Numbered from the stretch's first letter, positions 9,270 to 17,328 are shown. The stretch is DNA of 17,725 bases from an uncultured Prevotella sp. (GCA_905373605.1 CAJPTO010000041.1:1-17725); one strand, 5' to 3'. A program made the numbers and translations. Notes: a model not told the origin generated them from the sequence alone.

Positions 9270-11705
9270 ATGAAGGTATTGAAATTCGGCGGAACATCTG
9301 TTGGTTCCGAAAAAAGCATCTTATGCTTAAAGCGCATTGTGGAAAACGAGGCCAAGCGTCAACCTGTAATCGTGGTTGTAAGCGCATTGGGCGGTATAAC
9401 AGACAAACTTATAGCCACTGCGCAAATGGCTGTGGGCGGCAATGAGAATTGGAGGGGCGAGTTTGACGAGATGACAGCGCGCCATCACCAAATGATAGAC
9501 ACCATTATCAGCGAAACCGCGGCACGCGAACAGTTGTTCAACACCGTAGATACGCTTTTCGAGCAGCTTCGTAGCATTTATACGGGCGTGTTTCTCGTGC
9601 GCGACCTGAGCGAAAAAACACTCGATGCCATCGTTAGTTACGGCGAAAGGCTCAGTTCGAACATCGTGGCAACACTTATCCGTGGTTCCAAATGGTTCGA
9701 CTCGCGCGAGTTTATCAAGACAAGACGCAAAAACGGAAAGCACACGCTCGATAGTGACCTGACCAACAAGCTTATAAAAGACACCTTTTCGCCACTGCCA
9801 CGCATCTCGCTTGTGCCTGGTTTCATCGCCTTAGACCAGGATACGGGCGAAACAACAAACCTTGGACGGGGCGGTTCGGACTACACAGCTGCCCTGCTTG
9901 CCGCTGCTCTGGATGCCGAAGTGCTGGAAATATGGACCGACGTGGACGGATTTATGACGGCCGACCCACGCATCATCAAAACGGCTTACACCATCAAGGA
10001 ACTGAGTTACACAGAAGCGATGGAGCTTTGCAACTTCGGTGCGAAGGTGATTTATCCGCCGACCATCTATCCCGTGTGCGTAAAAAACATACCCATTAGG
10101 GTGAAAAACACCTTCAACCCCGAAGCAGAAGGAACCACCATCAAACAAAAGGTGGAGAAAAGCGATAAGCCCATACGCGGCATCTCAAGCATCAGCGACA
10201 CCGCTCTCATCACCGTGGCAGGCCTTTCGATGGTGGGTGTCATTGGCGTTAACCGAAGAATATTCACCGTACTGGCCAATAATGGCATCTCGGTGTTCCT
10301 CGTTAGTCAGGCATCTTCCGAGAACTCCACCTCCATCGGCGTGCGCGAAGAAGACCTCGATGCGGCTGTCGACGTGCTCAATCGCGAGTTTTCCAAAGAA
10401 ATTGAAACGGGAGCAATGTTCCCCATGATGCCCGAAAGCGGGCTTGCCACCATCGCCATCGTGGGACAAAACATGAAACACACACCCGGAATTGCAGGAA
10501 AACTCTTCGGTACACTGGGCCGTTCGGGCATCAGTGTCATCGCTTGTGCGCAGGGAGCTGCCGAAACAAACATCTCTTTTGTGGTGTCGAGAAACTTCTT
10601 ACGCAAGTCGCTCAACGTGATACACGACTCGTTCTTCCTATCCGAATACACCGAACTGAACCTCTTTATCTGCGGCATTGGCACCGTGGGCGGCAAGCTT
10701 GTCGAGCAGATTAAGGCACAAGCCGAAGAGTTGCGTAAGCGGTCGCGGCTGAAGTTGCGCGTGGTGGGTATTGCCAGTTCTAAGTTTATGATGTTCGACC
10801 GCAATGGTTTAGACCTCGACAACTATGCCGAACAGCTGAAAAATGCCAAGAAATGCACCCCCGAAAGCTTGCGCAACGAGGTGTTGGAGATGAACATCTT
10901 CAACAGTGTCTTTGTGGATTGCACAGCCAGCAAAGACATTGCCGACCTTTACCAAACGTTCTTGGAACACAACATCAGCATCGTAACGGCCAATAAGATA
11001 GCCGCTTCATCAAAATACGAGAAGTACGAAAAGCTGAAACAAACGGCTCTTACCCGGGGCGTTAAGTTTAAGTACGAAACAAATGTGGGCGCCGGGCTGC
11101 CCATCATCGGCACCATTAACGACCTTAGAAACTCTGGCGACCACATCTTAAAGATTGAAGCCGTGCTCAGCGGAACGCTTAATTTCATCTTTAATGAGCT
11201 TTCGGCAGACGTTCCTTTCTCTGAAACCGTGTGCCGTGCTAAGGAACAAGGCTACAGTGAGCCAGATCCACGCATCGACCTTAGCGGAAAAGACGTGGTG
11301 CGGAAGTTGGTTATCTTAACGCGCGAAGCCGGATATAAAGTGGAACAAGATGATGTGGAGAAGCGACTCTTCGTTCCCGACAGCTTTTTCGACGGCTCGC
11401 TGGAAGACTTTTGGCAGAACCTGCCTTCGCTTGATGCCGAATTTGGACAACAAAGCCAACAATTGGCAGAGGAAGGAAAGCGATGGCGATTTGTGGCCAC
11501 GATGGATAACGGAAAAACAAGTGTGGGATTGCAGGCTGTTGGCAAGCAACACCCGTTCTACAACCTTGAAGGCTCCAACAATATCGTGCTGCTTACCACC
11601 GAACGCTACAAGCAATACCCCATGCTGATACAAGGATATGGGGCTGGTGCCAGCGTAACGGCGGCTGGTGTTTTTGCAAACATCATGAGTATTGCCAACA
11701 TTTAA
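9270..11705 (+). CDS. thrA: Bifunctional aspartate kinase / homoserine dehydrogenase
   Basis: This fusion carries out the first step (aspartate to aspartyl phosphate) and the third step (aspartate semialdehyde to homoserine) of the threonine/methionine branch. At 811 residues it has the length of ThrA/MetL-type enzymes. The kinase half begins MKVLKFGGTSVGS and has GRGGSDYTA and the ATP-site WTDVDGFMTADPR segment. A tandem ACT region (about 310-455), the usual site of amino acid feedback, contains VGVIGVNRRIFTVLANNGIS and a second copy starting near IAIVGQNMKHTPG. The dehydrogenase half begins about residue 463 with the NAD(P) motif GIGTVGG (469-475) and contains GLPIIGTINDL and SGTLNFIF. The start at 9270 is fixed by the conserved kinase N-terminus. 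Threonine inhibition is likely from the architecture but not proven. Confidence 0.97.
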   Translation: MKVLKFGGTSVGSEKSILCLKRIVENEAKRQPVIVVVSALGGITDKLIATAQMAVGGNENWRGEFDEMTARHHQMIDTIISETAAREQLFNTVDTLFEQLRSIYTGVFLVRDLSEKTLDAIVSYGERLSSNIVATLIRGSKWFDSREFIKTRRKNGKHTLDSDLTNKLIKDTFSPLPRISLVPGFIALDQDTGETTNLGRGGSDYTAALLAAALDAEVLEIWTDVDGFMTADPRIIKTAYTIKELSYTEAMELCNFGAKVIYPPTIYPVCVKNIPIRVKNTFNPEAEGTTIKQKVEKSDKPIRGISSISDTALITVAGLSMVGVIGVNRRIFTVLANNGISVFLVSQASSENSTSIGVREEDLDAAVDVLNREFSKEIETGAMFPMMPESGLATIAIVGQNMKHTPGIAGKLFGTLGRSGISVIACAQGAAETNISFVVSRNFLRKSLNVIHDSFFLSEYTELNLFICGIGTVGGKLVEQIKAQAEELRKRSRLKLRVVGIASSKFMMFDRNGLDLDNYAEQLKNAKKCTPESLRNEVLEMNIFNSVFVDCTASKDIADLYQTFLEHNISIVTANKIAASSKYEKYEKLKQTALTRGVKFKYETNVGAGLPIIGTINDLRNSGDHILKIEAVLSGTLNFIFNELSADVPFSETVCRAKEQGYSEPDPRIDLSGKDVVRKLVILTREAGYKVEQDDVEKRLFVPDSFFDGSLEDFWQNLPSLDAEFGQQSQQLAEEGKRWRFVATMDNGKTSVGLQAVGKQHPFYNLEGSNNIVLLTTERYKQYPMLIQGYGAGASVTAAGVFANIMSIANI

Positions 11706-11717
11706 ACCCCACTTGCA

Positions 11718-12962
11718 ATGAAACATCTCATCATTCTCGGCGATGGCATGGCCGATCACCCCGTTGAACGGCTCGGGGGAAAGACATTGATGCAACACGC
11801 ACACACGCCTTACATGGACTTATTGGCCAAACAGGGCCGAACGGGCATGCTGCAAACCATACCTGAAGGCTTCGCGCCCGGCTCGGAAGTGGCCAATACG
11901 GCCATCATGGGCTACGACTTGAACAGCGTTTACGAGGGAAGGGGACCGCTCGAAGCGGCTTCCATCGGCTACGAGATGCAGCCCAACGACTTGGCTTTGC
12001 GCTGCAACATCCTCACTTTGGCCGATGGTAAGATTAAAAACCACCACGGCGGACACCTCTCTACAGCCGAAAGCGAACTTCTAATACAAGCTTTAAACCA
12101 TACTTTGGCATCGGATGTGGTGAGCTTTGTCACGGGCATTCAATACCGACATCTGCTCATCATCAAAGGTGGCAGCAAGCATATTGTGTGCACTCCGCCA
12201 CACGACAACCCCGAAAAGGCGTGGAAGCCTTTGCTGGTGAAAGCCGAAAAGGGATGGGAAGAGGTGCGCGAGGAAGGCAGAATGACAGCCAACGAAACGG
12301 CTGCGCTCATCAACGAGTTGATTATCAACTCGCAAGATGTGCTCTCAAAGCATCCCTTTAACGTGCAAAGGGCGGCCGAAGGAAAGGTACAAGCCAACAG
12401 CATTTGGCCGTGGAGCGGCGGTTATAGGCCGGCGATGAAGACGCTCAGCGAATTGTATCCCTGCATGAAGTCGGGCGCTGTTATATCGGCCGTGGATCTT
12501 ATTCGCGGCATTGGACACTATGCGGGGCTGAAAAACATCATCGTGGAGGGTGCAACAGGACTTTACGACACCAATTATGAGGGCAAAGCCGCTGCTGCCA
12601 TCAACGCTTTGCAGCACAACGACTTTGTTTATTTGCACATCGAAGCGAGCGATGAAGCAGGACACGACGGCGACTTACAACTGAAACTCAAAACGATTGA
12701 GGACTTAGACCGCAGGATTGTTGGCCCTATATATAATAAGGTGAAAGACTGGGACGAGCCAATTTGCATCGCCATCCTGCCCGATCACCCTACTCCCGTG
12801 GAAATTCGCACGCATGTAGACGAGCCTGTGCCGTTTCTTATCTGGCACAAAGGCATTATCGCAGATGGTGTTCAGACTTTTGATGAGAATAGTTGTAGGC
12901 AAGGCTGCTTCGGTTTGCTGAAGCCAAACCAGTTTATGCCTACTTTCATGGGCATTGAATAG
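11718..12962 (+). CDS. ApgM-family protein, probable homoserine kinase
   Basis: The 414-residue protein belongs to the archaeal-type cofactor-independent phosphoglycerate mutase family of the alkaline phosphatase superfamily. Visible are the metal site GDGMADHP (8-15), the likely nucleophile Ser56 in PGSEVANTAIMGYD, the GRGPLEAASIG motif, and metal-binding residues in HIEASDEAGHDGD and ILPDHPTP. By sequence alone it might be annotated as a phosphoglycerate mutase. However, it lies 12 bases after thrA and upstream of thrC, exactly where homoserine kinase (thrB) is required, and no GHMP-type ThrB is present. A branch of this family is described as a proposed homoserine kinase (TIGR02535), and this protein fits it in context. 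I therefore infer phosphorylation of homoserine to O-phosphohomoserine, with the mutase role as the alternative. Confidence 0.85.
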   Translation: MKHLIILGDGMADHPVERLGGKTLMQHAHTPYMDLLAKQGRTGMLQTIPEGFAPGSEVANTAIMGYDLNSVYEGRGPLEAASIGYEMQPNDLALRCNILTLADGKIKNHHGGHLSTAESELLIQALNHTLASDVVSFVTGIQYRHLLIIKGGSKHIVCTPPHDNPEKAWKPLLVKAEKGWEEVREEGRMTANETAALINELIINSQDVLSKHPFNVQRAAEGKVQANSIWPWSGGYRPAMKTLSELYPCMKSGAVISAVDLIRGIGHYAGLKNIIVEGATGLYDTNYEGKAAAAINALQHNDFVYLHIEASDEAGHDGDLQLKLKTIEDLDRRIVGPIYNKVKDWDEPICIAILPDHPTPVEIRTHVDEPVPFLIWHKGIIADGVQTFDENSCRQGCFGLLKPNQFMPTFMGIE

Positions 12963-13173
12963 CTATTTGAGGTTTTAAGTTTATGATAGGTTTTAGAGTT
13001 ATCCGCTTATGGCAATTTGAGTTTAATAAGTGAAAGCCAATAAGCATTCAGCCTTCACACAACCTGTCGTTCGCACGAACGCTCATTCGCTGCAATGCAA
13101 AAACAACACCTATCCCCTGAAAATTACGCTATTCGAAAACCACAAACCCTGCAGACAATAACACAATAGACAG
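12963..13173 (+). other. Intergenic region between the ApgM-family gene and thrC
   Basis: These 211 bases are far longer than the other gaps in the cluster. I see no clear TAnnTTTG promoter, no terminator and no gene. There is an imperfect 18-base direct repeat starting GGTTTTA (12971 and 12989), matching at 11 of its first 14 bases, and a small hairpin CGTTC (13068-13072) with GAACG (13077-13081). The stretch may carry an unrecognised promoter or mRNA processing site for thrC. Confidence 0.4.
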
Positions 13174-14502
13174 ATGGAATATTACAGTACAAACGGCAAG
13201 ACAGCGAAAGTGAGCCTTCGCGAAGCGGTGATAAAGGGCTTGGCCGCCGACAAAGGGCTGTTCATGCCCGAACGGATAAACGTGCTTCCACCCACATTTT
13301 ACGAAGAGATAGACAAGCTTTCGTTTCAAGAAATAGCCTTCAACGTAGCACAAGCCTTCTTTGGCGAAGACATTTCGGAAGCAGACTTGCGAACGATTGT
13401 CAACGAAACGCTTGCTTTCGATTGTCCCGTGGTGCACGTAATGGCCAACCGCTGGGCACTGGAGCTGTTTCATGGCCCCACACTTGCCTTTAAAGATGTG
13501 GGTGCACGCTTCATGGCGCGGCTCTTGGCACACTTTGTTGGGAAAGAACAAAAGCAACCGGTAAACGTTTTGGTGGCTACAAGCGGCGACACGGGGTCGG
13601 CTGTTGCCAATGGTTTCTTGGATGTAGCGGGCGTTAACGTGTTTGTGCTGTACCCAAAGGGGAAAGTAAGCCCGATACAAGAATGCCAATTCACCACTTT
13701 AGGCCGCAACATCACGGCCATTGAGGTGGAAGGCACCTTCGACGACTGCCAAAACATGGTGAAACAAGCGTTCATGGATGAGGAGCTAAACGAGAGAATG
13801 CTGCTCACATCGGCCAATTCCATCAACGTTGCCCGTTTCCTTCCGCAGGCGTTCTACTATTTTTATGCCTACGCACAAATGAAACGCATGGGGAAAGCAC
13901 ACGAGCTGGTGGTTTGTGTGCCAAGTGGCAACTTCGGAAACATCACTGCCGCACTCTTTGCCCACCGCATGGGACTGCCCGTAAAGCGTTTCATCGCCGC
14001 CAACAATGCCAACGATGTGTTCTTCCAGTACCTTAAAACAGGCCATTTCACACCAAAACCCAGCATTCAGACCATCGCCAACGCAATGGATGTGGGCAAT
14101 CCCAGCAACTTTGCGCGCATTTACGACCTCTATGGCGGCAGCCATGCCAACATTAGCCAATTGGTAGAGGGGTTCACTTTCAGCGACGAGGAGATAAGAG
14201 CCACAATACGCAGCTGCCATGAGCAATGCGGATATGTGCTAGACCCACATGGTGCATGCGGCTATAAGGCCTTGCTACTGTCGCTTAGTGAGAGCGAACA
14301 GGGCATTTTCTGCGAAACGGCTCATCCTGCCAAGTTTAAAGAGACGGTGGATGCCGTGCTTGATGCTCCCATCGACATTCCTGAACGCCTTGCCAACTTC
14401 ATGAAAGGCGTGAAACAAACGCAGCCCATGCCCAATTCGTTTGACAAATTCAAAGCCTTCTTGCTCCAAAACGCAGCGGGAAAAGGCGAAGTCGACATGT
14501 AA
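13174..14502 (+). CDS. thrC: Threonine synthase
   Basis: ThrC converts O-phosphohomoserine to threonine and phosphate with pyridoxal phosphate. The 442 residues match the longer, E. coli-like class of ThrC. The N-terminal YYSTNG and ADKGLFMPE segments are typical. The PLP-binding lysine is Lys107 in HGPTLAFKDVGARF. ATSGDTGSA is the substrate-phosphate loop and SGNFGN the cofactor-phosphate loop. With thrA and the ApgM-family gene upstream it completes the threonine branch; aspartate semialdehyde dehydrogenase (asd) is not in the window. It lies 211 bases after the preceding gene and 23 before the mannosidase gene. ATG at 13174 has no Shine-Dalgarno sequence. Confidence 0.97.
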   Translation: MEYYSTNGKTAKVSLREAVIKGLAADKGLFMPERINVLPPTFYEEIDKLSFQEIAFNVAQAFFGEDISEADLRTIVNETLAFDCPVVHVMANRWALELFHGPTLAFKDVGARFMARLLAHFVGKEQKQPVNVLVATSGDTGSAVANGFLDVAGVNVFVLYPKGKVSPIQECQFTTLGRNITAIEVEGTFDDCQNMVKQAFMDEELNERMLLTSANSINVARFLPQAFYYFYAYAQMKRMGKAHELVVCVPSGNFGNITAALFAHRMGLPVKRFIAANNANDVFFQYLKTGHFTPKPSIQTIANAMDVGNPSNFARIYDLYGGSHANISQLVEGFTFSDEEIRATIRSCHEQCGYVLDPHGACGYKALLLSLSESEQGIFCETAHPAKFKETVDAVLDAPIDIPERLANFMKGVKQTQPMPNSFDKFKAFLLQNAAGKGEVDM

Positions 14503-14525
14503 CAACAAAACCTAATCACCCAGAA

Positions 14526-15995
14526 ATGAAATCTTTTTATTTAACACTGGCCTTAATGGCATTGCCCTGCCAACAACTATTGGCCCAAAAGAACAAAGTG
14601 TACGGACAAGAATACATTGAAGCCATTGCCGACAACACGCGACTTTATGTGAGTAAACGCCCCGAGGTGAAGGATAGGCTGTTTCGTTCGGAAGTGATAG
14701 ACAAGAAAATAGAGGAGGTAAAGAAGCTTCTTAAAGGCAATCGTTACCTCGCTTGGATGTTCGAAAACTGCTTCCCTAACACGCTCGAAACCACTGTTCA
14801 CTACCGAAAGATGAATGGTGAAGACGACACTTTCGTTTACACGGGCGACATCCCTGCCATGTGGCTGCGCGATTCGGGGGCGCAAGTGTGGCCATACGTG
14901 CAGTTTGCCAATAAAGACCCCAAGTTGAAGGCCATGATTAGGGGCGTTATACTTAGGCAACTGCGTCAAATTAACATCGACCCTTATGCCAATGCGTTCA
15001 ACGATGGCCCTACAGGAGAAGGGCATACAACTGATAAAACGGAGATGAACCCCGAGGTCTTTGAACGCAAATACGAAATAGACTCGCTGTGTTATCCCAT
15101 CCGATTGGCCTACCATTATTGGCAAGTCACGGGCGATGCTTCCATCTTTGGCGAGCTATGGACAGAGGCCGTGAAGAAGATTTTGGCCACGTTCAAGGAA
15201 CAACAACGCAAAGATGGGCCTGGGAAATATCGCTTTGAACGCCTGTCCACCCGCCAAACCGAAACATTGGGCGGCGACGGATATGGCTCGCCCGTTAAAC
15301 CTGTTGGGCTTATTGCTTCGTGCTTCCGCCCTTCAGACGATGCAACAACGATGCTTTTCCTCGTACCATCCAACTTCATGGCTGCATCGGCCATGCGCAA
15401 GGCTGCCGAAATCGTATCGAAAGTGAACAAAGACCAATCCCTAAGCCAAGCATGCGAGGCTCTTTCCACCGAAGTTTCGGAGGCTTTGAAGAAGTATGCC
15501 GTGGCCGAACATCCCAAATATGGAAAGATATACGCCTTTGAAGTGGACGGATATGGAGGGCAAGTGTTGATGGACGATGCCAATGTGCCCAGCCTTTTAG
15601 CCTTGGGTTACATGGGCGATGTGCCACTTAACGACCCCATATACCAAAACACGCGCCGCTTTGTTTGGAGTGAAGACAACCCCTGGTTCTTCAAAGGTGC
15701 GGCTGGAGAGGGCATCGGCGGACCACATATCGGCGCAAACTACCCCTGGCCAATGAGCATTATGCTGAAAGCGTTCACTGCACAGAGCGATGAAGAGATA
15801 AAACAATGCATACAGATGCTGATGGAAACAGATGGAAACACAGGCGTGATGCACGAGTCGTTCAATAAAGACAATGCCCAGAAGTACACGCGGGCTTGGT
15901 TTGCATGGCCTAACACGCTCTTCGGAGAGCTGATTTTGAAGCTGATTGCTGATGGTAAGGTAGACTTGCTGAACAGTATTCAGGTGAAGAAGTGA
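14526..15995 (+). CDS. Secreted GH125 exo-alpha-1,6-mannosidase
   Basis: The 489-residue protein belongs to glycoside hydrolase family 125 (formerly DUF1237), inverting enzymes that remove alpha-1,6-linked mannose from N-glycans or yeast mannan. A type I signal peptide covers about residues 1-21 (hydrophobic core, then QQLLAQ). Cys15 follows a Pro and does not make a lipobox. Family blocks are GDIPAMWLRDSGAQVWPY (107-124), YEIDSLCYPIRLAYHYW (183-199), FRPSDDATT (267-275), MDDANVPSLLALGY (349-362) and VMHESF (441-446). By offset from the Clostridium perfringens enzyme as I recall it, Asp271 is the likely acid and Glu444 the likely base. It is probably periplasmic. It sits 23 bases after thrC, away from any visible polysaccharide-utilisation genes such as SusC/SusD or GH92. 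Confidence 0.93.
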   Translation: MKSFYLTLALMALPCQQLLAQKNKVYGQEYIEAIADNTRLYVSKRPEVKDRLFRSEVIDKKIEEVKKLLKGNRYLAWMFENCFPNTLETTVHYRKMNGEDDTFVYTGDIPAMWLRDSGAQVWPYVQFANKDPKLKAMIRGVILRQLRQINIDPYANAFNDGPTGEGHTTDKTEMNPEVFERKYEIDSLCYPIRLAYHYWQVTGDASIFGELWTEAVKKILATFKEQQRKDGPGKYRFERLSTRQTETLGGDGYGSPVKPVGLIASCFRPSDDATTMLFLVPSNFMAASAMRKAAEIVSKVNKDQSLSQACEALSTEVSEALKKYAVAEHPKYGKIYAFEVDGYGGQVLMDDANVPSLLALGYMGDVPLNDPIYQNTRRFVWSEDNPWFFKGAAGEGIGGPHIGANYPWPMSIMLKAFTAQSDEEIKQCIQMLMETDGNTGVMHESFNKDNAQKYTRAWFAWPNTLFGELILKLIADGKVDLLNSIQVKK

Positions 15996-16014
15996 TTGGT
16001 GTTTGCCTGCAAAA

Positions 16015-16057
16015 ACACTTGTTGCATAGGGCGATAGAAATAAACGGGCACAAGTGT
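16015..16057. repeat. 8-bp inverted repeat after the GH125 gene
   Basis: ACACTTGT (16015-16022) and ACAAGTGT (16050-16057) are perfect inverted copies separated by 27 bases, beginning 19 bases after the mannosidase stop. There is no T run, so it is not a standard terminator. It might be a 3' mRNA structure or an operator ahead of the tRNA gene. Confidence 0.35.
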
Positions 16058-16147
16058 AACCCTCTCTAAAAGCAGTGGCACAAGCAAATGTAAGCCGATA
16101 AAGAAAAAAATATCGCAACAAATGCGGTGTATTTGTGATTTTATTGT

Positions 16148-16155
16148 TACCTTTG
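16148..16155 (+). promoter_or_regulatory. -7 box of the tRNA-Ser promoter
   Basis: TACCTTTG matches TAnnTTTG and ends ten bases before the tRNA gene, so transcription would begin almost at the mature 5' end. I see no TTG at the expected distance; TTTG at 16132-16135 is too close. Only the -7 element is called. Confidence 0.55.
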
Positions 16156-16165
16156 CACCGCAATT

Positions 16166-16253
16166 GGAAGATTGGCAGAGTGATCGAATGCGCTGGACTC
16201 GAAATCCGGTATACCCCTTTCGGGTATCGGGGGTTTGAATCCCTCATCTTCCG
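16166..16253 (+). tRNA. tRNA-Ser (anticodon CGA), with A19-U56
   Basis: The 88 bases fold into a class II tRNA. The acceptor stem is GGAAGAT (16166-16172) with ATCTTCC (16246-16252) and discriminator G. The D stem has GCA/TGC pairs. The anticodon stem is CTGGA/TCCGG around CTCGAAA, giving anticodon CGA (16200-16202) for codon UCG. A long variable arm ATACCC/GGGTAT encloses CTTTC, and the T stem is GGGGG/CCCTC. CCA is not encoded, as is usual in Bacteroidota. In standard numbering against the E. coli serine tRNA, position 19 is A and position 56 is T instead of the nearly universal G19 and C56, so the tertiary pair is kept as A-U. G15-C48 and G18-U55 are normal. Confidence 0.95.
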
Positions 16254-16257
16254 CAAG

Positions 16258-16285
16258 CAACTTAGCTAAGCCGAAAGGCAAGTTG
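16258..16285 (+). other. GNRA-capped hairpin in the tRNA-Ser 3' trailer
   Basis: CAACTT (16258-16263) pairs with AAGTTG (16280-16285), and GCC (16270-16272) with GGC (16277-16279) around a GAAA tetraloop, leaving a six-base bulge on one side. It starts four bases after the tRNA discriminator and precedes the terminator. It might guide 3' processing or belong to a small RNA; I cannot tell which. Confidence 0.45.
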
Positions 16286-16302
16286 AGATGGCAACAAACT
16301 GT

Positions 16303-16341
16303 AATCGCTGTAAAACAAACGTTTTACAGCGATTTATTTTT
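16303..16341 (+). terminator. Strong intrinsic terminator after tRNA-Ser
   Basis: A perfect 14-pair stem, AATCGCTGTAAAAC (16303-16316) with GTTTTACAGCGATT (16321-16334), closes an AAAC loop and is followed by TATTTTT (16335-16341). It lies 50 bases after the tRNA gene and insulates the thioesterase gene from it. Confidence 0.88.
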
Positions 16342-16419
16342 GGGGTAGAGCCAAGCCAAAATATTCTGGCACAGAAGATAATTAACGGGCATTGCTTCGA
16401 TGGTAACACTTTTTATCGC

Positions 16420-16427
16420 TAACTTTG
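16420..16427 (+). promoter_or_regulatory. -7 box of the thioesterase promoter
   Basis: TAACTTTG matches TAnnTTTG just downstream of the terminator. The nearest TTG (16392-16394) is 25 bases upstream, longer than the usual 19-21, so the -33 element is weak or absent. Transcription from about 16434 would give a leader of about 127 bases. Confidence 0.55.
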
Positions 16428-16439
16428 CAGGCATAAAGC

Positions 16440-16475
16440 AGGCAAATTGTGCCGCGATTATCGGCACGCTTGCCT
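16440..16475 (+). promoter_or_regulatory. Long stem-loop at the start of the thioesterase leader
   Basis: AGGCAA (16440-16445) pairs with TTGCCT (16470-16475) and GTGCCG (16449-16454) with CGGCAC (16462-16467), with an internal loop of ATT against GC and a seven-base apical loop. Twelve pairs, many of them G-C, sit within a few bases of the predicted transcript start. There is no T run, so it is not a plain terminator. It may be an mRNA 5' stabiliser, or an operator, since the arms are symmetrical. Confidence 0.5.
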
Positions 16476-16560
16476 TTCATGGTGACGCATAAGGCTTCAT
16501 TCAACAAACAGGCGGAATAGCCCTTTGCGTTGAGTTGTATCATTAAATAAATTGATTGTT

Positions 16561-17328
16561 ATGCTGTTAGATAAGGTTGGAAAATACAAATTCTTGATAG
16601 AACCCTTCCATTGCGACTTCTCGCACCGCATTTTTGTAGGACATTTGGGCAACCATGTGCTCAATGCCGCCGATTTTCACTCTAACGACCGTGGGTTCGG
16701 CATGAACTATTTGAACACGATACATAAGACCTGGGTGCTTTCGCGATTGGCTTTGGAACTGGAAGAATTACCCCTTGCCTATGCACAAATGAACGTAGAT
16801 ACATGGGTTGACGGCGTGATGCGCTTCTTCACCAACCGCAACTTTAAGATGGCCGACGCACAAACAGGAGCTGTGTATGGCTATGGACGCAGCGTTTGGG
16901 CAATGATTGACACACAAACACGACAGCCGGCCGACATCCTTGCCATTAAAGAGGGCAGCATCGTTAACTATGTTGACACCGAAACACCCTGCCCCATCGC
17001 ACCTTCTTCGAGGGTTAAGCTTGGCGGACTGGTTACGCTCGATGGATCGTTTGAAACGCATTACAGCGATGTGGACATCAACGGACACATCAATAGCGTG
17101 AAATATCTTGAGCATCTGCTTGACCTAAAACCAGAAAAATGGCACCGCAACTACCGCATTCGCCGCATAGACGTGGCATATGTGGCAGAAAGTCATTTTG
17201 GCGATGTGCTTCACTATTATAAGGAAGAGGTGAATGAATGCGAAGAACATTACCGAATTGTTAAGGCTACACGCGGTGGCGACACGGCCGAGGTGTGCCG
17301 CGTGGGTGTGACATGGGTTGAAAAGTAA
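16561..17328 (+). CDS. Acyl-ACP thioesterase (FatA/FatB-like)
   Basis: The enzyme releases free fatty acids from acyl carrier protein and so may influence chain length and fatty acid export; it is cytosolic. The 255 residues make two hotdog domains (about 1-130 and 150-255), as in bacterial relatives of plant FatA/FatB (PF01643). The second domain has SDVDINGHINSVKYLEHLLD, giving candidate catalytic residues Asp172, Asn174 and His176, and Glu210 in AYVAES fits the fourth. The N-terminal domain has the family NYLNTIHKTWVLSRL segment. An in-frame TTG nine bases upstream would add three residues, but the ATG at 16561 is preferred. It stands alone after a terminator, with its own promoter box and a long leader. 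Chain-length preference cannot be read from sequence. Confidence 0.92.
   Translation: MLLDKVGKYKFLIEPFHCDFSHRIFVGHLGNHVLNAADFHSNDRGFGMNYLNTIHKTWVLSRLALELEELPLAYAQMNVDTWVDGVMRFFTNRNFKMADAQTGAVYGYGRSVWAMIDTQTRQPADILAIKEGSIVNYVDTETPCPIAPSSRVKLGGLVTLDGSFETHYSDVDINGHINSVKYLEHLLDLKPEKWHRNYRIRRIDVAYVAESHFGDVLHYYKEEVNECEEHYRIVKATRGGDTAEVCRVGVTWVEK

Noticed and set aside
9254..9445. Leader peptide gene overlapping the thrA start
   Set aside because: The 63-codon frame lies mostly inside thrA out of frame, lacks runs of threonine or isoleucine codons, and resembles no known leader peptide.
13068..13081. Hairpin CGTTC/GAACG as a terminator before thrC
   Set aside because: The stem has only five pairs and there is no T run after it.
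14526..14588. Lipoprotein signal on the GH125 protein
   Set aside because: The cysteine at position 15 follows Ala-Leu-Pro, and Pro at -1 is not accepted in a lipobox. A type I signal peptide is better supported.
15597..16256. 219-codon minus-strand open frame
   Set aside because: It runs antisense through the tRNA-Ser gene and the 3' end of the GH125 gene and shows no family motifs.
16552..16560. TTG start three codons upstream of the thioesterase ATG
   Set aside because: The ATG at 16561 is in frame, is a better initiation codon and gives the usual family N-terminus.
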